Shown one piece after another: positions 6,199-6,251 of a DNA stretch of 6,251 nt. Where the stretch lies: NCBI GenBank assembly GCA_937904535.1, contig CALELC010000179.1:1-6251 (forward strand). The letters run 5' to 3'. Both the position numbers and the translations under genes were made by a program. This stretch comes from an uncultured Planctomycetaceae bacterium (GTDB taxonomy: Bacteria; Planctomycetota; Planctomycetia; Pirellulales; Pirellulaceae). The notes beneath the pieces are model-generated. The model made no database searches. It was given only the letters and a program-made list of their open reading frames with translations, and had not been told where the DNA came from. Every line of letters starts with the position of its first letter. The stretch's first letter is position 1.

Positions 6199-6251
6199 TC
6201 ACATTTCCTGGCTTTCCGACTCGTACAGTGGCATCAAGCGAACAGATCGGA
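6199..6251 (-). CDS. Possible 3' end of an upstream minus-strand gene (edge-truncated, uncertain)
   Basis: Two minus-strand frames stay open from the window edge. One ends at a TGA at 6199 with tail RSVRLMPLYESESQEM. The other ends at a TAG at 6188 with tail PICSLDATVRVGKPGNVMHR. Either would place a stop 11-22 nt before the fusion gene start, as in an operon. The stretch is too short to recognise a family or to choose a frame; it may equally be non-coding leader. Confidence 0.2.
   Translation of the reverse strand, partial: RSVRLMPLYESESQEM

Noticed and set aside
1..6251. CRISPR array, tRNA, rRNA, insertion sequence, toxin-antitoxin or defence genes
   Set aside because: I saw no regularly spaced repeats, no tRNA-like cloverleaf, no transposase or nuclease motifs and no terminal inverted repeats; all sizeable frames are explained by four metabolic or envelope genes.

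Overview
The window looks like a piece of a Planctomycetes (Pirellula/Rhodopirellula-type) chromosome. The evidence is a DUF1559 prepilin-like protein with a C-terminal H-X9-DG motif, a small transthyretin-like lipoprotein directly downstream of it, and a secreted PQQ-type beta-propeller whose mature part opens with the WPQFRGP signature. These three families are strongly expanded in that phylum. The taxonomic call rests on family recognition only; there is no rRNA or tRNA here. All four convincing genes lie on the minus strand, so transcription runs from high to low coordinates. Nearly all other open frames are shadows of these genes.

Layout in transcription order. (1) 6251-6177 is a short edge that may hold the 3' end of another minus-strand gene. 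(2) 6176-3816 is a 786-residue protein joining a metal-dependent amidohydrolase (Amidohydro_2 type) to a complete class III PLP aminotransferase of the glutamate-1-semialdehyde aminomutase-like kind, in one uninterrupted frame. (3) 3745-2102, after a 70-nt gap, is an exported PQQ-like beta-propeller protein with an EF-hand pair inserted between blades. (4) 2101-1617 is 485 nt without a convincing gene. It probably holds the end of the upstream transcript and a promoter and leader for the next pair. (5) 1616-660 is the DUF1559 prepilin-like protein. (6) 659-539 is a 121-nt spacer with a strong hairpin. (7) 538-80 is the lipoprotein. (8) 79-1 is a tail with a small hairpin.

The genes seem to form two units. 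The cytoplasmic fusion enzyme and the exported propeller protein may be co-transcribed, but nothing in the sequence ties their functions together. The DUF1559 protein and the lipoprotein form a pairing typical of planctomycetes, and both are predicted to sit at the cell envelope. The most unusual item is the amidohydrolase-aminotransferase fusion: both halves keep their catalytic residues, which suggests two linked steps on one substrate. I did not find a CRISPR array, transposase, integrase, defence system or RNA gene.
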